Origin: Exophiala sp. HKRS030
Lineage: Eukaryota > Ascomycota > Eurotiomycetes > Chaetothyriales > Herpotrichiellaceae
Assembly (NCBI GenBank): GCA_023897205.1
Contig: JAHWDD010000006.1
Location: forward strand, 4,216,001-4,280,000
DNA length: 64,000 bases
Reading direction: 5' to 3'
Each line of letters starts with the position of its first letter. The first letter of the stretch is position 1. Under the pieces are notes generated by a model, which saw only the letters and a list, made by a program, of their open reading frames with translations, had not been told where the DNA came from and ran no database searches. This document shows, piece after piece, positions 11,359-22,202 of the stretch. Made by a program: the position numbers and the translations under genes.

Positions 11359-11715
11359 AGATGATAATATTCTCGTGCAGAGAGAAAGAAGGGTCGAGCT
11401 TCTTGTTCTAGGACAGCAGAATGACGTACTTGGACGGTTGATGTGCTGAACCATAATTGCAGATCTTGGGAATGTCAAGCTTGAGACAGAACTCATCTTT
11501 GTTAGCTTCGTGGCTTACCACGGCCTTGCGAAAGGTGTGAATGAGCAGTTCGAGCAACACACACGCTCATTCCCAAATCCAAGATGTACTGGAATGTTGA
11601 GCAAGCCGAGAGAATAGAAAGCCATACTCATACCATAAAGAGCAGCGTCGACATGGCTGGTAGCATTGGCAGCTATCACTGGATTCCTCGGTTGGAGCTT
11701 TGTCCAGGGTTAACC
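11359..11715. other. Convergent intergenic spacer
   Basis: Tail-to-tail spacer between the small unknown gene (+) and the transcription-factor-domain gene (-). No other feature is seen. Confidence 0.4.
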
Positions 11716-13278
11716 TCAGATTTTACTGAGGTTGTCGCCGAAGTCAGCATAACTGAAACCACTCTCATCCAACTTCAATTTGCCGGTATATTTCTTCCCT
11801 GTGACAAAACCCAAAAGCCAGAATCTCAAATCCCAACGTCTGTGCTCAGGCATGTATTTCGCTACATTTGCAACGGCACAAGCATGCCAATGACAGCGCT
11901 GTAGATCCACGTTCTGAAAGATCTTGGCAGCTGATACATCGGATGTACGAAATTTAAGGTCCCTGAAGTTCTGTAGCATGATCCACAGGAGATCGGCGAT
12001 GGCTTGTTCTTCGCCTAGGTTGTTTTCGATCAGGAGATCTTCCATGGATGCGAGATATGCTTGGACGGCAGTGAACATGAGTAAAAACCGGGCTGGAGTG
12101 GTTGGTGTGGTCTTCCTTCCGACGATTTGGAAATAGAGTGTCACGATGATGGTAACGATGATGAAAAGACAGCGTTGTTGGATCGCTGCTTCGTTGATGT
12201 CTCCGTATGCCCCGATCACCCTTCCTGTCGTGTCTCTTGACACGAACTCGTTCAATCGACTGTCGGCAGGAATAAATGAACCATATGAGCTATGAAGTTG
12301 ATGTGTCTTGTCACGCCAGATGCGATCCACGTCATCTAGAAGTATGATGAACCATTGTAATCTCTCGCCGACATCATCTTCCCGCCACATGAATGATGCG
12401 CCTGGGTCAGCGTAGATTCCTTCAAACCATAAAGCTTGTTCTTCACGAAGTCGGTCTTCCAGCCCCGAACCTATCCCAATCCGTCTGAAGAGGTTTTGTG
12501 CTGCTTTGAAATGCACGAGAGCTTCCTTACGACTGCCGTAGCGGTTCTCAAATGTGGCCAGACTGATAACCGAGGTGAGAATTTCTTTGAGGTTGGCCTC
12601 TGAGCCTTTTGCGACATTCTGCCGAAGGATCGTCACAGCTTCGGCTTGATGCTTTGCTGCGGCAAATTGAAGGTGTTTACGGGTTGTCGTTGCAGCCCAT
12701 CTGTTCATGCGAAGTTGATGTAAAGCCGATCGTGCCATGAGAACATGGAAATGAGTGGTGGAGATCCCGGCATGATATTCCCAAGACCCTTTGATACTGG
12801 CTTTGACTTTGGGAGATAAGGCGTATGCCGTCTGCCAGTAGCTGGATTGAGCATAGAAGTAAAGCAATTGATTCGTGACTTCGTCGACTTCGATTGGTAA
12901 CGACCCAAATGGATCAATCATACAAGCCGAGACATTTGATCGCCAGGCCGAATGGTAGATTGCGAGGGCCTCTTGCGAAACAGTATTGTTGGGTTTTGTA
13001 GTCGATCCTGAGGCATCGGTCTGGGATCTATCGTCTACATTCTCGGAATAGAGAGATGCCTCGCGTTCGTCTTCGCCCGCGGAAGAAGCCGAAGCTTGAG
13101 TATCCGAGGGAGTCAGAAAGACCATCTCTGCGTCGGGCATTTCTGCAATTCTGACCCTGTCGTAGGCCTCGAAGTCTTCACATAGAACTGGATGGCCCTT
13201 CTGTCTCACAGGGCCTTTTGAAAACACTCTCCACGGACATACTCGGCCAAACGAGATGGAGGAGAACAGAAGAACCAA
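11716..13278 (-). CDS. Fungal-specific transcription factor domain protein, no zinc cluster
   Basis: An open frame of 520 residues from 13278; the ATG at the MPDAEMVF segment near 13141 is an alternative start. The body matches the C-terminal regulatory domain found after Zn2Cys6 DNA-binding domains (fungal-specific transcription factor domain 2 / DUF3468 type). It begins with ALAIYHSAW, continues through HFHVLMARSALHQLRM and KHQAEAVTILRQNV, and contains EEQALWFEGIYADPGASFMWR and a long helical C terminus. No C-x2-C-x6-C cluster lies in this frame. A Cys-containing, cluster-like stretch in another frame (about 13326-13416) ends in a stop codon. The gene could be a regulator that has lost its DNA-binding domain, or a 5' exon may be missed or broken. 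DNA-binding function should not be assumed. Confidence 0.68.
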   Translation of the reverse strand: MVLLFSSISFGRVCPWRVFSKGPVRQKGHPVLCEDFEAYDRVRIAEMPDAEMVFLTPSDTQASASSAGEDEREASLYSENVDDRSQTDASGSTTKPNNTVSQEALAIYHSAWRSNVSACMIDPFGSLPIEVDEVTNQLLYFYAQSSYWQTAYALSPKVKASIKGSWEYHAGISTTHFHVLMARSALHQLRMNRWAATTTRKHLQFAAAKHQAEAVTILRQNVAKGSEANLKEILTSVISLATFENRYGSRKEALVHFKAAQNLFRRIGIGSGLEDRLREEQALWFEGIYADPGASFMWREDDVGERLQWFIILLDDVDRIWRDKTHQLHSSYGSFIPADSRLNEFVSRDTTGRVIGAYGDINEAAIQQRCLFIIVTIIVTLYFQIVGRKTTPTTPARFLLMFTAVQAYLASMEDLLIENNLGEEQAIADLLWIMLQNFRDLKFRTSDVSAAKIFQNVDLQRCHWHACAVANVAKYMPEHRRWDLRFWLLGFVTGKKYTGKLKLDESGFSYADFGDNLSKI

Positions 13279-14513
13279 GTGTGAAATGCCACTCGGAGTT
13301 TTGAAAAAGCGCCTTTTGCGGGATGCGTCAACTTCGCTTGACGAAACGGCAGAAGCCAGTGCCCATCAGAGCAGTCCCGGGCGAATCGCATTTCGTTATA
13401 CCTCTGCTGCCGCATGGCCTCGCTTCTGAGTCGTAACGGGTGTGTTGGCAACGGCTTTGACCGTTGGATTGGTTCGGGTGAGCATGGTGGGCATGTCGAC
13501 GAGGCCGGAAATGGCGAAAGTCGTTGGTACTAGAAGAACGGCCTAGTGATTTGAGAGGTTGGATTCGTTCAGGCGCCCAGGCGCTTATGGGTTGGTCTCA
13601 AAGAGGAGCAGTCAGGGCACCGATCGACTCAACGAGTTGTTGGCAAGAATCTCTTCGTTCTCTCAACGGATTGAAACGCTTTGACATACATGTTCAAGGT
13701 ATAGTTCGAATGCTACCCTGGCGTGATCTGATGGATCAAGACGATTCATGTTGACACCTTGAGGTGAGCTAGAAGTCGTCAGGTTCGTCTTCTTTCACTG
13801 GAGTTGGCGTTCAGAAAGTCAAGAAACACCCTCGTCTTATCTAACCAAGATAGTCATCGTGGTCATCCTACTGTATACTAATCCAGCGTTAGGTTCAACA
13901 GACTGCAGATCCTTTCCTAGTTGTGGCCTGAAGACACCATTGAGAGTTCTGATTCGGAATTGCGTGGACGCGTTACTTATCTGTCTAGACTCACGGCTCC
14001 AGTCTCTGAGCACTCTATGGACTACGGAGTATGTCTGTCGTGTTCCGTCCAGCCTTTACCCGTGCATCAAGTCAATTAGTGAATGTCCTGTTGTGGACAC
14101 TTAGATCTATGGCCCGAGATATTCAGGCTCTCAGGCTTCAGCTGACTCCCAAGTCCTGATGATCAACAATATTGTTCGCTCACAGAGTTCAAGCTATCTG
14201 ACGAGTCCATGTACCTCGAAACGGTGCATGTGAGCAACTCTAACAAGCCATGCTTTTGATTTTCAATCTTGCGCGACTCCTGAAAGCATCCTCCCACACT
14301 TATGTGCCGGAGCACGGATGACTCGGGACATGCCTGATATGATCAGGACCGGAGTCTTCTCGAGTGAAGGAACTAGGGACTCATCGACCTCCTTGACGAT
14401 CTCATGAACGACGATTGTGACCGCTGCAAGCTCTCTCGCTCGAAACCTTACATAAATGCCAACTCGGTCAAAGTTGTTCTCTCCATAAGTCTCGATGATG
14501 AAACACAGCACCC
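13279..14513. other. Intergenic, with possible decayed 5' end of the transcription factor
   Basis: No complete gene. The first 140 bp hold the zinc-cluster-like remnant on the minus strand. Short open frames at 13524-13754 and 13859-14104 (+) and 14263-14517 (-) have no recognisable motifs. Confidence 0.35.
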
Positions 14514-15407
14514 TCACTCAACGTGCTGATCCACCGACTCACCCGCAGTGTCCGCCTCCACATTCACGTCCACTTGCTGGTCCCCCTCCACAGCCTTCTC
14601 CTTCCCCTCCCCCTTCATTCTCAACTCCTTCAACATATCATTGACACTCTTGACCTCCGTATGCTGTTCATGCTCGATTCTCACAATATCCGGTCTCCCC
14701 AGGCGCTCATCCGCAGCCTCATCCTTCTCAAGCTTGACCACCGCCCATCTCTTGGCCAGACTCGCCTGCCAGGACCCCTTATCTCTCTGATAATGCATGA
14801 CCCTACCGCTGCGATTCTTGCGTGTGAATTTCTGCTCGAGCATGCGCACGAGATCTGGCGAGTTGGGCTCGAGAAACACAAGTCGACTGATCCGGTAGTA
14901 CCCGTCGAATGAGAAGCTGTGTATCCTGCTGCTGTAACTGCTGCGTCGACCTTGGTCGAAGACTGCGATTGGAGTGTCAGGTTGGATAGCCTTGTCGTTT
15001 TGGGTGTGGGTGTCTTGCTCTTGCTCTTTCGTTCCCTCTTGCTCTTGAATGACCTGAATGTTCTTTTCCCCACTGTTTGAACAATCAGACATCGAAGGAT
15101 CGACTCTGTCACGACGATGGACCGGCAGCAGGTCAAGGTTGGTCTTGACATAGATGATCCGCTCTTCCGCCCAACGAGGATTCGCATCCTTGAATAACAA
15201 CAAATGACTGAGACCCGAGGGATTCTGTGCCGAGTTGTGGAGCGTCCTCGACTTCACGTCCTCTCTCCATGCGTTGTCAGGCCAGTAATGGTTGCCGATC
15301 TCTTGCAGAGAGTACAGACGCTGTTCTGGTTGCTTATTGCTCTTTGGGAGGACTGGTGCTTTTGCGTCGCCGCCGCGGAGATGGGGAGGGATGTATGTAC
15401 TCGTCAT
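14514..15407 (-). CDS. Hypothetical protein with YIPPHLRGG N terminus
   Basis: A single exon of 297 residues when started at the ATG at 15407 (MTSTYIPPHLRGG). An ATG at 15425 adds six residues. The YIPPHLR element occurs at the N termini of various fungal RNA-associated proteins such as DEAD-box helicases and is an eIF4E-binding-like motif there. Here no helicase follows. Residues about 30-100 (SLQEIGNHYWPDNAW...WAEERIIYVKTNLDLLPV) look globular. The middle is Gln/Glu/Thr-rich and disordered. A second globular part (FSFDGYYRISRLVFLEPNSPDLVRML to the KRWAVVKLEKDE segment) contains aromatic strands. The C terminus is charged and acidic. I do not recognise the family with certainty. It is probably a conserved ascomycete protein, possibly linked to mRNA, but that is inference. 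Confidence 0.7.
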   Translation of the reverse strand: MTSTYIPPHLRGGDAKAPVLPKSNKQPEQRLYSLQEIGNHYWPDNAWREDVKSRTLHNSAQNPSGLSHLLLFKDANPRWAEERIIYVKTNLDLLPVHRRDRVDPSMSDCSNSGEKNIQVIQEQEGTKEQEQDTHTQNDKAIQPDTPIAVFDQGRRSSYSSRIHSFSFDGYYRISRLVFLEPNSPDLVRMLEQKFTRKNRSGRVMHYQRDKGSWQASLAKRWAVVKLEKDEAADERLGRPDIVRIEHEQHTEVKSVNDMLKELRMKGEGKEKAVEGDQQVDVNVEADTAGESVDQHVE

Positions 15408-16045
15408 TTTCGCTGGATCAGGCAAGGGATATAGTGGTCGAGGTGTAAAATGGGTTCAGATGTGTTCAACGGGAGGGAAAGGTGTTCGTCATTTGCGAGA
15501 TAATGGGAAAGACTTACTAGTGTAAAGATGTGACGGAGAAGAAGGGTCAAATCAACCTCAGACATGAAAAATATATGTTCGACTTCTACAACGTGTCCAC
15601 CTGGTCCACGACAGGTAGATTCATGTGAAGACCGAATAAAGTTCCAGTCGTGAAGGGGCAAGGTGACCTCGATTGTCTGAATTCACATCGCAACCGATAT
15701 AGCAAACATTTTCATCCCTCGATCACATTTCAATTGAATCCGCAAACAAGGGACACGAACTTGAGTGCACATGAGAGTAAAGAATACAGAAGATCATTAA
15801 CTCTGGATGCTCATTTTTGATATATCCCGATTATACAGCTCAACTATTTAACATGCCCAATGCTCGATGATTCTCCTCCAACGCCATGCTATTTTCAACC
15901 GTCGTAACAGGTATTTCCCAATACTTTGTACATTTGACCATGTCTTTGTACAAAGAGTCTGCATTATATCTAGGACCTCAGCAGGCCAAGTTCCAATACC
16001 GCCCCTTCCTGAGGCCACTTTCGAGATGTTCCCTTTTCGTACATT
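15408..16045. other. Intergenic
   Basis: Contains the presumed promoter of the YIPPHLR gene and the 3' region of the secreted protein gene. No further gene is seen. Confidence 0.4.
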
Positions 16046-17260
16046 TTACACAAGACCCATGCCCAATGTCACGGCTGTCATCAGGGCAGAGATCATCAGC
16101 AGGGATAAACTGGGTGATGAGCTTGCAATGGCTGCATTATGCTGTCCCATGACAGATCCAACCTGGACATCAGTCCTCGCAAAACCCGCTCCACATTCGC
16201 TGGCGATTTGATTCGCACAAGGCAGATAAGTTTTGGCCAATGGCTGTAAAGCGTTTTCGGCGTAGCCTGCATAGATGTCCATCACATCCTTGAGACACTG
16301 ATTACAGGTGGGATGAACTGCAGCAGGAAGACTCATGCCGATAGCTGTATAATAAGGATAGAAGTCTGTAGGATTCAAGGTGTTGAGGATCGCTTCACTG
16401 AAGCAGTAATTTCCCGTACCCGAATCTTTGAGACACGTTGCACGAAACACGGCTTCGTAGGCGACTAAGCCATTGTATGCTTGCATGACCAAGGGGTTTT
16501 GACGATTGTAATCTGAGCCACAATTATCACTGTCGATGAGATCTTTGGCGATATTGGTCAACAATGGTTGACAGATGGCCAAAGGGGCACTACATGCTGC
16601 GTCCAGCGTCTGGGCAAGTAAGATGGATGATTTTTCAACGCGGATGAATGAGTATGAATTCTGGAGGAACAATGATACTGGTATGCATGACTGGAACGTT
16701 GTGTTGCTGAGAAAGGTCGAGAAGAATTTCGGGCATGAGGGATTGGTGAAATTGCTTCCTAACGAGGTGTCGAAGGCTGAAGGGAGAGACGTCGTGACCA
16801 CGGTGACGGATGGTGTTGAGGTGCTGGAAACAGTTGTGGGTGGTAGAGACGAGGAATCTGCGTCTGTTGAAGATGCATCTGGGGCTTCCGAGGTACTTTC
16901 GGGTGCCTCCGTTGTACTACTTCTAGTACTAGTTGTTTCCGAGTGAGAGACCGTCGCAGTTTCGGTTTCTGACTCTGATATCGTGACTGGGACAACGTCT
17001 TGCCGACGTTGAAGAAAAGGTGTTGGTCGTGGCGGAGGACTTCGCACATCGATGTGTATTTGACCCTTTTCCGCCAGTTCTCTGAAGAAATTCGATTCAT
17101 GTCCACGGGCATCGAATGTCATATCATAAGCTGCTGTTGCCCTTGCCATGGCCACCAAAATTATCATTATAGAGAGCATTATTGTAGGATGGGACTTTTG
17201 TTGTACTATGTGACGTCTTGATCTTGGCCGATAGGAAGTGTGAGAACGAATGCTGGCCAT
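16046..17260 (-). CDS. Secreted, probably GPI-anchored cysteine-containing protein
   Basis: 404 residues from the ATG at 17260 (MASIRSHTSYRP); a longer frame from 17431 adds a basic leader that is not needed. The segment IMLSIMIILVAMARATAAY acts as a signal peptide or signal anchor. A Ser/Thr/Glu-rich linker (about residues 100-190) is a likely O-glycosylation zone. It is followed by a conserved-looking Cys domain starting NPSCPKFFSTFLSNTTFQSCIPVS and ending HPTCNQCLKDVMDIYAG...CANQIASECG. The last 25 residues are small and hydrophobic after an Ala/Ser stretch, fitting a GPI-attachment signal. The Cys domain resembles a common ascomycete domain of unknown function (DUF7729-like, from memory). 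It probably sits at the plasma membrane or in the cell wall. No enzyme motif is visible. Confidence 0.75.
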   Translation of the reverse strand: MASIRSHTSYRPRSRRHIVQQKSHPTIMLSIMIILVAMARATAAYDMTFDARGHESNFFRELAEKGQIHIDVRSPPPRPTPFLQRRQDVVPVTISESETETATVSHSETTSTRSSTTEAPESTSEAPDASSTDADSSSLPPTTVSSTSTPSVTVVTTSLPSAFDTSLGSNFTNPSCPKFFSTFLSNTTFQSCIPVSLFLQNSYSFIRVEKSSILLAQTLDAACSAPLAICQPLLTNIAKDLIDSDNCGSDYNRQNPLVMQAYNGLVAYEAVFRATCLKDSGTGNYCFSEAILNTLNPTDFYPYYTAIGMSLPAAVHPTCNQCLKDVMDIYAGYAENALQPLAKTYLPCANQIASECGAGFARTDVQVGSVMGQHNAAIASSSPSLSLLMISALMTAVTLGMGLV

Positions 17261-18000
17261 GATTGATACAGACGGCCGTCTGGGTTGATTATTTGAAAGC
17301 GAATGTGGTTGTGTGTGTTTATCTTGAGAACGAATGGACGCCCATGAGTAAATCCTCAGGGCAAAGCACCAAACCAGGCGCTGGGTTGATTCCAAGTACC
17401 AGGACCACCTTGCACACTTAATCGTCTCCAACGTCGTCGACAGGAATGAATCCTGCGGCTGCTGGGAAGACGGACTTGACGGTGGTAAATGTTGCTAAGC
17501 TGACAACAAAAGTATTCTTGAGGACGATCCTGAGCAGTCTAGAGTTTAGGGATATACATCCACGTGCTAACCCTGGACGTTGATCCTGCTGATCTGCCGA
17601 GCATCAATGGTGCTTTTTTGGACTCGGAGGGGTTTCAAGTTGGGCTTAGTGACGGAGAGTCGGGGAACCGATACGCAGGCTGTGACAAGAATGGGTTATA
17701 CTTGGTCGCATTTGGTCGCAAGGTCGATCAATTCAATGTGTCAAAAGATATGTAAGAACGGGAAACTTGAGAAGGCTTTCGAGAGTGTTTGCAGCATTTG
17801 AAAATCCTCCCACCCAAAGCGGGACGTGGTTCTTTGTTCTAAAAGCGTAGAGCAGAGACCATGGCTAACCTAGCCAAAAAGTATGTGAGCGGCCATGATG
17901 CCAGGCAGCGTTAAAGCAATTCGATTCAAAGACCAAACAATCAAATGTGGATGGTTTTTAGACTTTGAAATGAAGACTCCACAAGGCGCTCCAAAGGCGA
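17261..18000. other. Intergenic
   Basis: Promoter side of the secreted protein gene. Overlapping short frames at 17564-17801 (+) are not convincing. Confidence 0.35.
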
Positions 18001-18431
18001 CTAGAACAGCCACTGGGATAGTTTAGATAACCCCAAACGAGACAAGTCACCCACAGCTTCAGTAATCGTGGGCGCCTGTGGCGTTTCGATGGCGTCCAGG
18101 CCATTGAAGGTTCCCCAAACTTTTCCCTGGTAACTTGGTAGGATGTCAGGATTTGGATCGTGGAGATCAATCACTGGCATCACGCCAAAGAACCGACGGT
18201 CAATCAATGCTCGAGTTGGATATGTTACTTGCATAAAGCTCGTGCTCAGATGATTGTCGATCATCAATGTCAGAGAGCCGTCAGTTCCAGTCAAGCTTTG
18301 AGGAAAGACATAAAACAGCCCGCCGTCAAAAGAAAACCTAAGGAGGATTTTCAGGTACCCGCGGGACCTTCCCGCATGGAGAACACCCACGGTTACCAGA
18401 GGCCAGAGCACAGGCCAAACAAAGCTAACAT
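18001..18431 (-). CDS. Possible small hypothetical protein
   Basis: A tentative two-exon model, 18431-18397 and 18337-18001, removes a 59-nt intron (GTAACC donor, TCCTCCTTAG acceptor) and gives 123 residues beginning MLALFGLCSGLWFSFDGG. An unspliced alternative from 18411 is also open. The sequence FFGVMPVIDLHDPNPDILP and the following segment look protein-like, but I recognise no family. A separate upstream ATG on the same strand (about 18523) opens a 23-codon frame beginning MANNPSAESLRTP that could be a different first exon. Treat the model as weak. Confidence 0.28.
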
Positions 18432-19530
18432 GCAGGAACGACGGTTCCTTCCTTAATCCCGCATTACTGCAGCGGTTGCAGAAGTCGGGGTGCGAAGAGA
18501 CTCCGCGCTTGGATTGTTAGCCATGGTAGTTCTGTAAACGAACACAGCATCGCGTTCACCTTTGTTGTAGGCGAAGTGCAAAGGATATCAACGGTGATCT
18601 CGCGTATTGACGAACTGGGCATAGGGTGTTAGGGATTGGATGTTTGAAGACGCAAGCGATGGAATTACAATTTGGCTGTGGGTGCCAAGAATCAATAGTT
18701 CGACCGCAACCAGAATCAGGGGAAGGAACTACCGTGTCCACTCATGCCCACTTGCCAAATGACAGACATTCCTGCGGCTCCTGCCTCCTGTTCCTTCCAG
18801 ATGTAAGGAGTACGGGTCCTTCCCAAGCGCAAAAAGCCGGCCTCACTTCTTTGCTATCATTTTGGCTTGGAACGATCGCGCACCTCTCAAGGCCTCACAG
18901 AAACCTCGATGCGGAGAGTTCGCCAAGGGTTCATGACGTGGCGTGGGAACGCCTTCTTCCAGAGATCCGTTGGATGAAACCCTAGTCATGCTGACGGTCC
19001 AGTCCCTCGCCTCTCTCTCAGCAACATAACACGCACGAATGGCCATTGGTCAGATGTGATTTTGCATGATTACCCTCTTGACACCGCTGGCGAGGCTCTG
19101 AGCCGCTCATGTAGAAATTGGCAATAATGACACACGTGTTCGTGATTAAGAGACTGGTACAACGCCTTGCCATCCGCTGTTTGCCAGATTGCTTCCAGCC
19201 TTGCAGGTCATCGTCGTCTACTACCTGGAATTGCCTCTGGAGATTTCTGCCGTTGACGGCGTGAACGACGGCCAATGGATCGCATCAAATGCCAATTCTA
19301 GTCGAACGTGCGGCTCTCTACAAACGTTGTGGCATTCAAAAGATGACATCGCCTGACACTTTTACCACACATAATTTCCTCAACGAGGTATTTCAAAGTT
19401 GGACAAACATCAATTTCATTAATCATAATTCCACGTAAAGTCCTGGTGCCAACACACGAGCATGCTTCTCAAATGAGCAATCCAAAATAACATCAAATCA
19501 GTGTGTACACGGTGCAAGCGCACAACCCAA
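18432..19530. other. Intergenic
   Basis: 1.1 kb with no supported gene; it lies beyond the 3' end of the DENN gene. Only short motif-free frames are present. Confidence 0.4.
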
Positions 19531-22202
19531 TCAACTCCTTCTAGCTTCGCCATTCGAGGTAACTGCTTCCAGGGGAGCGTCAGCTTCATTTTCCTGCGCT
19601 CGACGCCGAGCATTCTTCTCCTGAATAGATCTCGTAAATCCCTTGTTGGCCCACCCCCCTAGTCGGCCGAAAAAAATTCGACCAGCAGGGTGTTTGTTGA
19701 TGCGGTCTAGCAGGCTAGCAATCGCCAACCTCACTCTTGCATCTTCATGCCATAAGCCGAGTCCAACATAGAATAAGCCAGCATCAGACACAGGGGTCAT
19801 CTCAAGTAGCTCCAAAATGCTATCATAATCCGTGCAGTACGCATCAAGGGCTAGATATATCGCCCCAGCTTCGTTCGACGTCAGACGCAGAGTCCTCAGC
19901 TTAGCCAAAGAATGATACAAATCAACATAAGGCTTCGAAGGTGTCTTTGCCAATATATTGGTCATGCTAACAGGCGAGGTCGGGGTATCAGATTCAAGCG
20001 AGTGAGCCGCAAGGTCGGAGATAAAAGAGTAGTACGACCTAGTGTTGCGCCAGCCCTCAATCCGGGCTGCCGAGGCGGCAAGTTCACGGTTCTTTGCCTC
20101 GTCGCTCGGCCATACGTAGCCATGTCCCTTCAAATTCTGACTAGACGTCTTGAGAGACATCGGACGGTCAGGACCTTTAACATTGGTGGGAGTCTCAACC
20201 TTGTCCACTTCCGTGGGAGGAATGGAGATCAGACTCGTCGCTCCGTAGACGGTCTCCTCGAATGCCGCTGCAATGCGAGTGAATTTGGTGATGTAAGCTC
20301 GGAACTTGGCTCGAATAATTGATTCTCCATGGCGCGAAGCTATGCCTCTCACAATATCGTCCATGAAAAGCGTGTCTCCAGTCGCATCGCCACCCACCAT
20401 ATCTTTGGGGTGGGAATGATGTTGAAAGTAGGTGGTGCCTTCGGTTGCCGGTGCAGATTCGATGCAAGAAGAGATCTTGATCCTCCCAGAGGGAAGATCA
20501 CATAGGACATCCCACCACTCTGGGTGATATGAAAAAGCCGGGTTGGTAACTCCTGCAATGAAACCAGGGACTTTCAAGAGCTCGTCGATTTTGGTTAGAT
20601 CTGTATAGGGAAAAGCGTGTCTGGTGAAGCCTCTCAAAACACCACCAGACACCAACGCGCAAGCAGCAAGTACCGCTTCGGCCACTTCACCCGACGGTCT
20701 GTTGTGTCCAAGGAAAATGACCCTTTTCTGCGTAAGCATGGCATTGATGAGCACGACAATAGGGTGAGTAAAAGCTCCTGATGTGGTAAGATGTGGGTGT
20801 AAAGCAAAGGGTTGGGGCTGTGAGGTGTGAGGAGTTCCAAAAGTTTGGACCAGTTTGATAAGGGAGAAATCACCCACGGTCTCTGGGGACAGAGCTGTTG
20901 GGATCTTGACCGGAATGGGAATGCCGTTGTACACAATTTTCGACTCGAATTCATGGGTATCGCGAGGCACCATGTATTTCGGTTCGGCCTTGGTAGGAGA
21001 GTCTGGCGCCTCGAGGGCTCTTCCCTGTGCCTCATCGGCCAGCCGCTGAGCAATGATCTGCTCGAATTTCTCCACAAACATGTCCTTCGCATCGCTGGCC
21101 TGCAAAATGTGTCGCTCCAGAAGAGATAATCGTGGCATCAAAGACAAATCCATGGCATTAAGAGCCTTGTACAGGAGCTCCAATGTGTCGGGAATCGGTG
21201 CTTTGAAGTAATCCTCCAAAGCTAGGAGTAGTAGAGGTTTGTATATATGCAGAAAGGAATGCCTCGTGCATATAGCCATGGCTTTCACGACGGCACCTCT
21301 TTTGACAGTACTGTCTTGCTTGGTATTGACCAAATTCAGGACATACATCAATGGTGGGCTGTCCATCGAGCCCGTGTCACTCTCATCACTGCTACTGTCT
21401 TCTTCAAGACTCTCACTCTCACTGCTTTTCGAATCACTCAATTCTCCAAGCCGTCTGAGGCGCGCCTTCGCCCTCCGCTGTCTCCTGGCCAGCTTTTCAG
21501 CCGCTTCATCCTCGCTGGAGCCCGCATCTTTGTGTAGAAAGAACATAGTCCAATCTTGCTGCCTGACATGCGTTTGATCCGGCAACATCAATTCTGCCAG
21601 CATGTTCTCATCGGGGCTTATGGCGCCAGGAAACTGATGTTCCATGATGGGCCCTCGATCGACATCAAACGATGCAACAAGGATGTATTCGACATGAGGT
21701 TCGCTCGAGTGCAGAGGGTATTGCGATCTGACGCGCTTTGTAGAACGGATAGGGGCATCTTCGAAGACGGTGGAGACTCGTCTTGAGGAATGGTGAGAAT
21801 CTCTAGACGAGGGGGTGCTAGGGAACTTTGCGACGAGACCTTGTAGTGCGAAGGCCGTTGAGAGAGAGAGGATTTTTGCGAGCCGGAGTGGGAGGAGATG
21901 GATCTCGGTCTTGCATTGCGACTGACGTCTGGTTGTGTTCGATAGGTGACTGCTTCGGGCATGGATCTTGGATTGGATTCTTGTGTGGTAGAGATGGACA
22001 GTGCGGAAGTCAATGGACGATCGAGGTCGAAACTGGCGATGGAGTCGTCGGACAGGGATAATTTCAATTTCAATGACTTGGCCTCTTCTTCCTGTTCCTT
22101 TTCTCGTTGTCGTTGCAATGCCAGTTGCTTGTTCTTTTTCTCAGTCACATGTCGGTGAACGGTATGCAGCTGAAGATACGGCGCAGCGAAACCTTCGGCC
22201 AT
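19531..22202 (-). CDS. Afi1/SPA-type DENN domain polarity and trafficking protein
   Basis: Proposed exons 22202-21927 and 21825-19531 (856 residues), with a 101-nt intron (GTCAGT donor, GCAAAG acceptor) bridging a frame change. The splice is chosen because it is the only GT-AG pair I found with the right length modulo 3, so it is uncertain. Exon 1 is Ser-rich with a charged coiled coil ([16 protein letters not shown]). Exon 2 contains the Afi1 N-terminal signature [20 protein letters not shown], then [27 protein letters not shown] central DENN region follows ([39 protein letters not shown]) and then the 'stabilisation of polarity axis' C-terminal half. In yeast, Afi1 binds the Arf3 GTPase and maintains polarised growth; DENN proteins act as Rab/Arf regulators. 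It likely works in hyphal tip polarity or secretion. It is divergent from the EF-hand gene. Confidence 0.85.

Noticed and set aside
16575..16946. Plus-strand frame antisense to the GPI-anchored protein
   Set aside because: It is Val/Ser-rich only because it is opposite a Ser/Thr linker. It has no start context or motif.
20634..21129. 152-codon minus-strand and 100-codon plus-strand frames inside the DENN gene
   Set aside because: They are shadows of the well-supported DENN frame.
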